A DNA stretch of 64,000 nt from Hyperoodon ampullatus (taxonomy: Eukaryota; Chordata; Mammalia; Artiodactyla; Ziphiidae), in assembly GCA_949752795.1 (NCBI GenBank), contig OX457064.1, forward strand, positions 37,134,368 to 37,198,367, read 5' to 3'. Shown here one piece after another: positions 62,240 to 64,000 of the stretch (position 1 is the stretch's first letter; each line of letters opens with the position of its first letter). The notes below the pieces were generated by a model that was not told where the DNA came from, ran no database searches, and saw only the letters and a list, made by a program, of their open reading frames with translations. A program made the translations under genes and the position numbers.

Positions 62240-62285
62240 CACATGCATGCAACCCATTATCTGGCTCTTGACTATCTCTCTAACA
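60691..62285. other. Intronic stretch without a recognised gene
   Basis: 60900-61700 is G+C-richer and partly open (102 codons at 60943-61251) without a known domain. It may be a decayed LTR. (GT)n at 62209-62250. Confidence 0.4.
62209..62250. repeat. (GT)n microsatellite
   Basis: About 14 GT units followed by GC/CA-containing dinucleotides. Confidence 0.95.
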
Positions 62286-62294
62286 TCATCTCTT

Positions 62295-62640
62295 GCTAGC
62301 CCCTCTGCAGATAACTCCAGACACACAGGCCTCCTTGCAGTTCCTTAAACATGTCAAGACTTATTTAGTCCACTCTACAAGAGAGATTCTGTATTTGCTT
62401 TATCCCTTGTCTGGACTACTCTTTCCCACTTCTCTATATGATTCTTCCCTTACTTCATTTACCTCAAATCTCTCCTTAACAATCTTTAAGGCCTTCTTGA
62501 CAACAAAAACTAACAGAGGTAGCCCTCTCCCTCAGTCTCACTCTAATTCTTTTTCATGCTTTGTTCTTTCTCCATAGTACTAATTTTCACCTGAAAATAT
62601 GCTCTACATATATTTGTTTTATAAATGAATAATTAATGAC
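62295..62640 (+). repeat. L2 3' end
   Basis: ACTCCAGACACACAGGCCTC, TTGCAGTTCCTTAAACATGT and CTGGACTACTCTTTCCCACT follow the L2 3' order. Confidence 0.78.
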
Positions 62641-62701
62641 TGAAATTAGCAAGGTTACTTTTACTCTGATGCAGGTGACTTATCACAGTGTATCCTTACA
62701 G

Positions 62702-62758
62702 GGATAATATAAGGATTTATATGTATAAATGTAAGGATAATGTAAGGATTTATATGTA
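62702..62758. repeat. Two-copy direct repeat, 33-nt period
   Basis: A 24-nt unit starting GGATAATATAAGG at 62702-62725 recurs as GGATAATGTAAGG at 62735-62758 with one mismatch. Confidence 0.9.
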
Positions 62759-62819
62759 ATGTATCCAAAAGTTACATTAAACTTTAGTTTTGTTAATATA
62801 TATTTTAAACAATTTTGAA

Positions 62820-64000
62820 TCAGTAAAATTCACTATTAGACACATGGAAAGAAAAATACAAATATCAAAGTCGAAAGAAGACATTAGGAGCAATCAGAGA
62901 GAAAAGACAGTATATCTATAAGAAATAATAATTAGATTGGTAACTGTTATTTTACACATTAAAACTGGAAGCCAGAAAAGCATGGAGGATCTTCAAAGTG
63001 CTGAGAGAAACTGTCAACTCTGTGTACTTAACAGAACTATCTTTCAAGAATGGGGGCAAAAAGATATCATAGATAAACAGAAACTGAAAAACTGTCACTA
63101 AAGAAACTTCTAAAAATGTGCTGGAAGAAAGAAAACAAGAAATGGAAGTTTCAGATACAAAGATAAATGTTGAATAAGGAAAATTGTAAATATGTGGGAA
63201 AGTAAAATGAAACACTGATGATATAAACAGTTTAATAATGTCTCACTGCTGATACTACTTTTACAAAAGAGATAAAGCTAAAGTACTATACCATAATAGC
63301 ATAAAATTAGGACAGGATAATTGCCTTTAAAACATTTAAAGTTCCTGTGTTGTTAGTGAAGAGAATAAAGTAATTAAGTTTAAGATTTCTTAAATAGGTT
63401 AAATTTTTAAATAATTACTAAATAATACAAATAATTTGTGTGAGCTTTAAAAATTAGAGGTAACACAGAATGAGATATTTCAATGGAAAAGAAAGCAAGG
63501 GGTGAGTGAAAGAAAGGGTGCACACAATGGTAGGACAAAGAAAAAACAAATTGTGATAGAAATACATTTATGTATACTATTGACCATAATAAATGGAAAT
63601 AAATTCAACTCCTCAGTTAAAATATACAGTCAGATTAGAAAGCAAAATCCAGCCTTAAACTATTTATGAGAGATAGACCTAGTGTATAGCAAAGACAAAC
63701 TCTGCAAGTAAAGGGATGGTAAGTAATGAACTAGGCAAACACTAGGAAAGAAAAAAACCTAAAAATGCTATATTAATATCATACAAATATAACTGAGGAC
63801 AAAAGGCTTTACTTGAGATAAGGCGTAAATATTAATAAAAGGTTTAAGAAGGATATAATGATCTTATTTTGTCCATATCTAATAACAGAGGTTCATTATA
63901 AGGTGACATTTTATACCTACAAGGTTGGCAAACATTTTATTTTAAAATATTTATTATTTATTTCAAATTTATAAATACATAAAATATATGTTTAAAATAT
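62820..64000 (+). mobile_element. Old L1: ORF1 end and ORF2 endonuclease start
   Basis: ATCTTCAAAGTGCTGAGAGA, CTTTCAAGAATGGGGGCAAA and GATAAACAGAAACTGAAAAA are ORF1 3' sequence. TGCTATATTAATATCATACA and CATATCTAATAACAGAGG recall the ORF2 endonuclease. It may run past the window end. No intact frame. Confidence 0.65.

Larger units (their letters stand above)
31504..64000 (-). other. HDAC9: HDAC9 intron upstream of the 56-bp exon (partial)
   Basis: At least 32.5 kb. The preceding catalytic exon (ending ELK) was not seen. The interval is dominated by LINE-1 between 37.7 and 49.3 kb and 56.2 and 59.5 kb. Confidence 0.75.

Noticed and set aside
31504..64000. The preceding HDAC9 exon (ending ASGELK)
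   Set aside because: No matching sequence with a donor was found; presumably upstream of the window.
1..64000. BovB LINE or Bov-tA elements (ruminant origin)
   Set aside because: None recognised, while CHR-1 copies are young; cetacean origin is preferred.
1..64000. CRISPR arrays, operons, phage or bacterial features
   Set aside because: The DNA is mammalian intron. The periodic sequences are microsatellites, not spaced repeats with unique spacers.

Overview
This is a mammalian nuclear DNA window lying inside one large gene. Four short coding exons on the minus strand (31448-31503, 31116-31203, 24970-25089, 24561-24658) join in frame, with GT-AG introns, into 121 residues of a class IIa histone deacetylase catalytic domain. 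Residue choices identify HDAC9 rather than HDAC4, 5 or 7. The remaining roughly 63.6 kb is intron. No other protein-coding gene was recognised. The long open reading frames elsewhere are fragments of LINE-1 or antisense readings of SINEs.

The repeats point to a whale or dolphin. There are seven tRNA-derived CHR-1-type SINEs and two CHR-2-like ones, the SINE families shared by cetaceans, hippos and ruminants. Several have long A tails and clear target-site duplications, so the family was active recently. No BovB LINE or Bov-A/Bov-tA element was recognised, which argues against a ruminant. The LINE-1 copies have the cetartiodactyl type of 5' and 3' ends.

Layout. 1-24560: intron downstream of the last exon seen, with old L1, MIR, four SINEs, a MaLR LTR, a repeat-poor stretch at 10540-12180, an L1 3' half at 19045-20722 and an L2 fragment. 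24561-31503: the four exons, with a 311-nt, a 6,026-nt and a 244-nt intron. 31504-64000: upstream intron with a SINE, L2 fragments, a near full-length minus-strand L1 (37716-45052), a plus-strand L1 3' half carrying two nested SINEs (45984-49263), a quiet AT-rich stretch (49285-55850), then HAL1, older L1 pieces, an L1 3' end, a MaLR LTR and more L2 and L1.

The best observation concerns HDAC9 splicing. The exon at 24970-25089 has a weak donor (GTTCGG), and reading straight through it gives exactly 20 more codons and a TGA at 24907-24909. That tail matches, from memory, the C-terminus of the human short isoform HDAC9a. The window therefore appears to keep both isoforms. Repeat-poor islands at 10540-12180 and 30120-31115, the latter with a 14-nt RFX X-box overlapping CCAATTGG, are candidate enhancers; this part of HDAC9 is known to hold enhancers of neighbouring TWIST1. 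No undescribed biological system was found.
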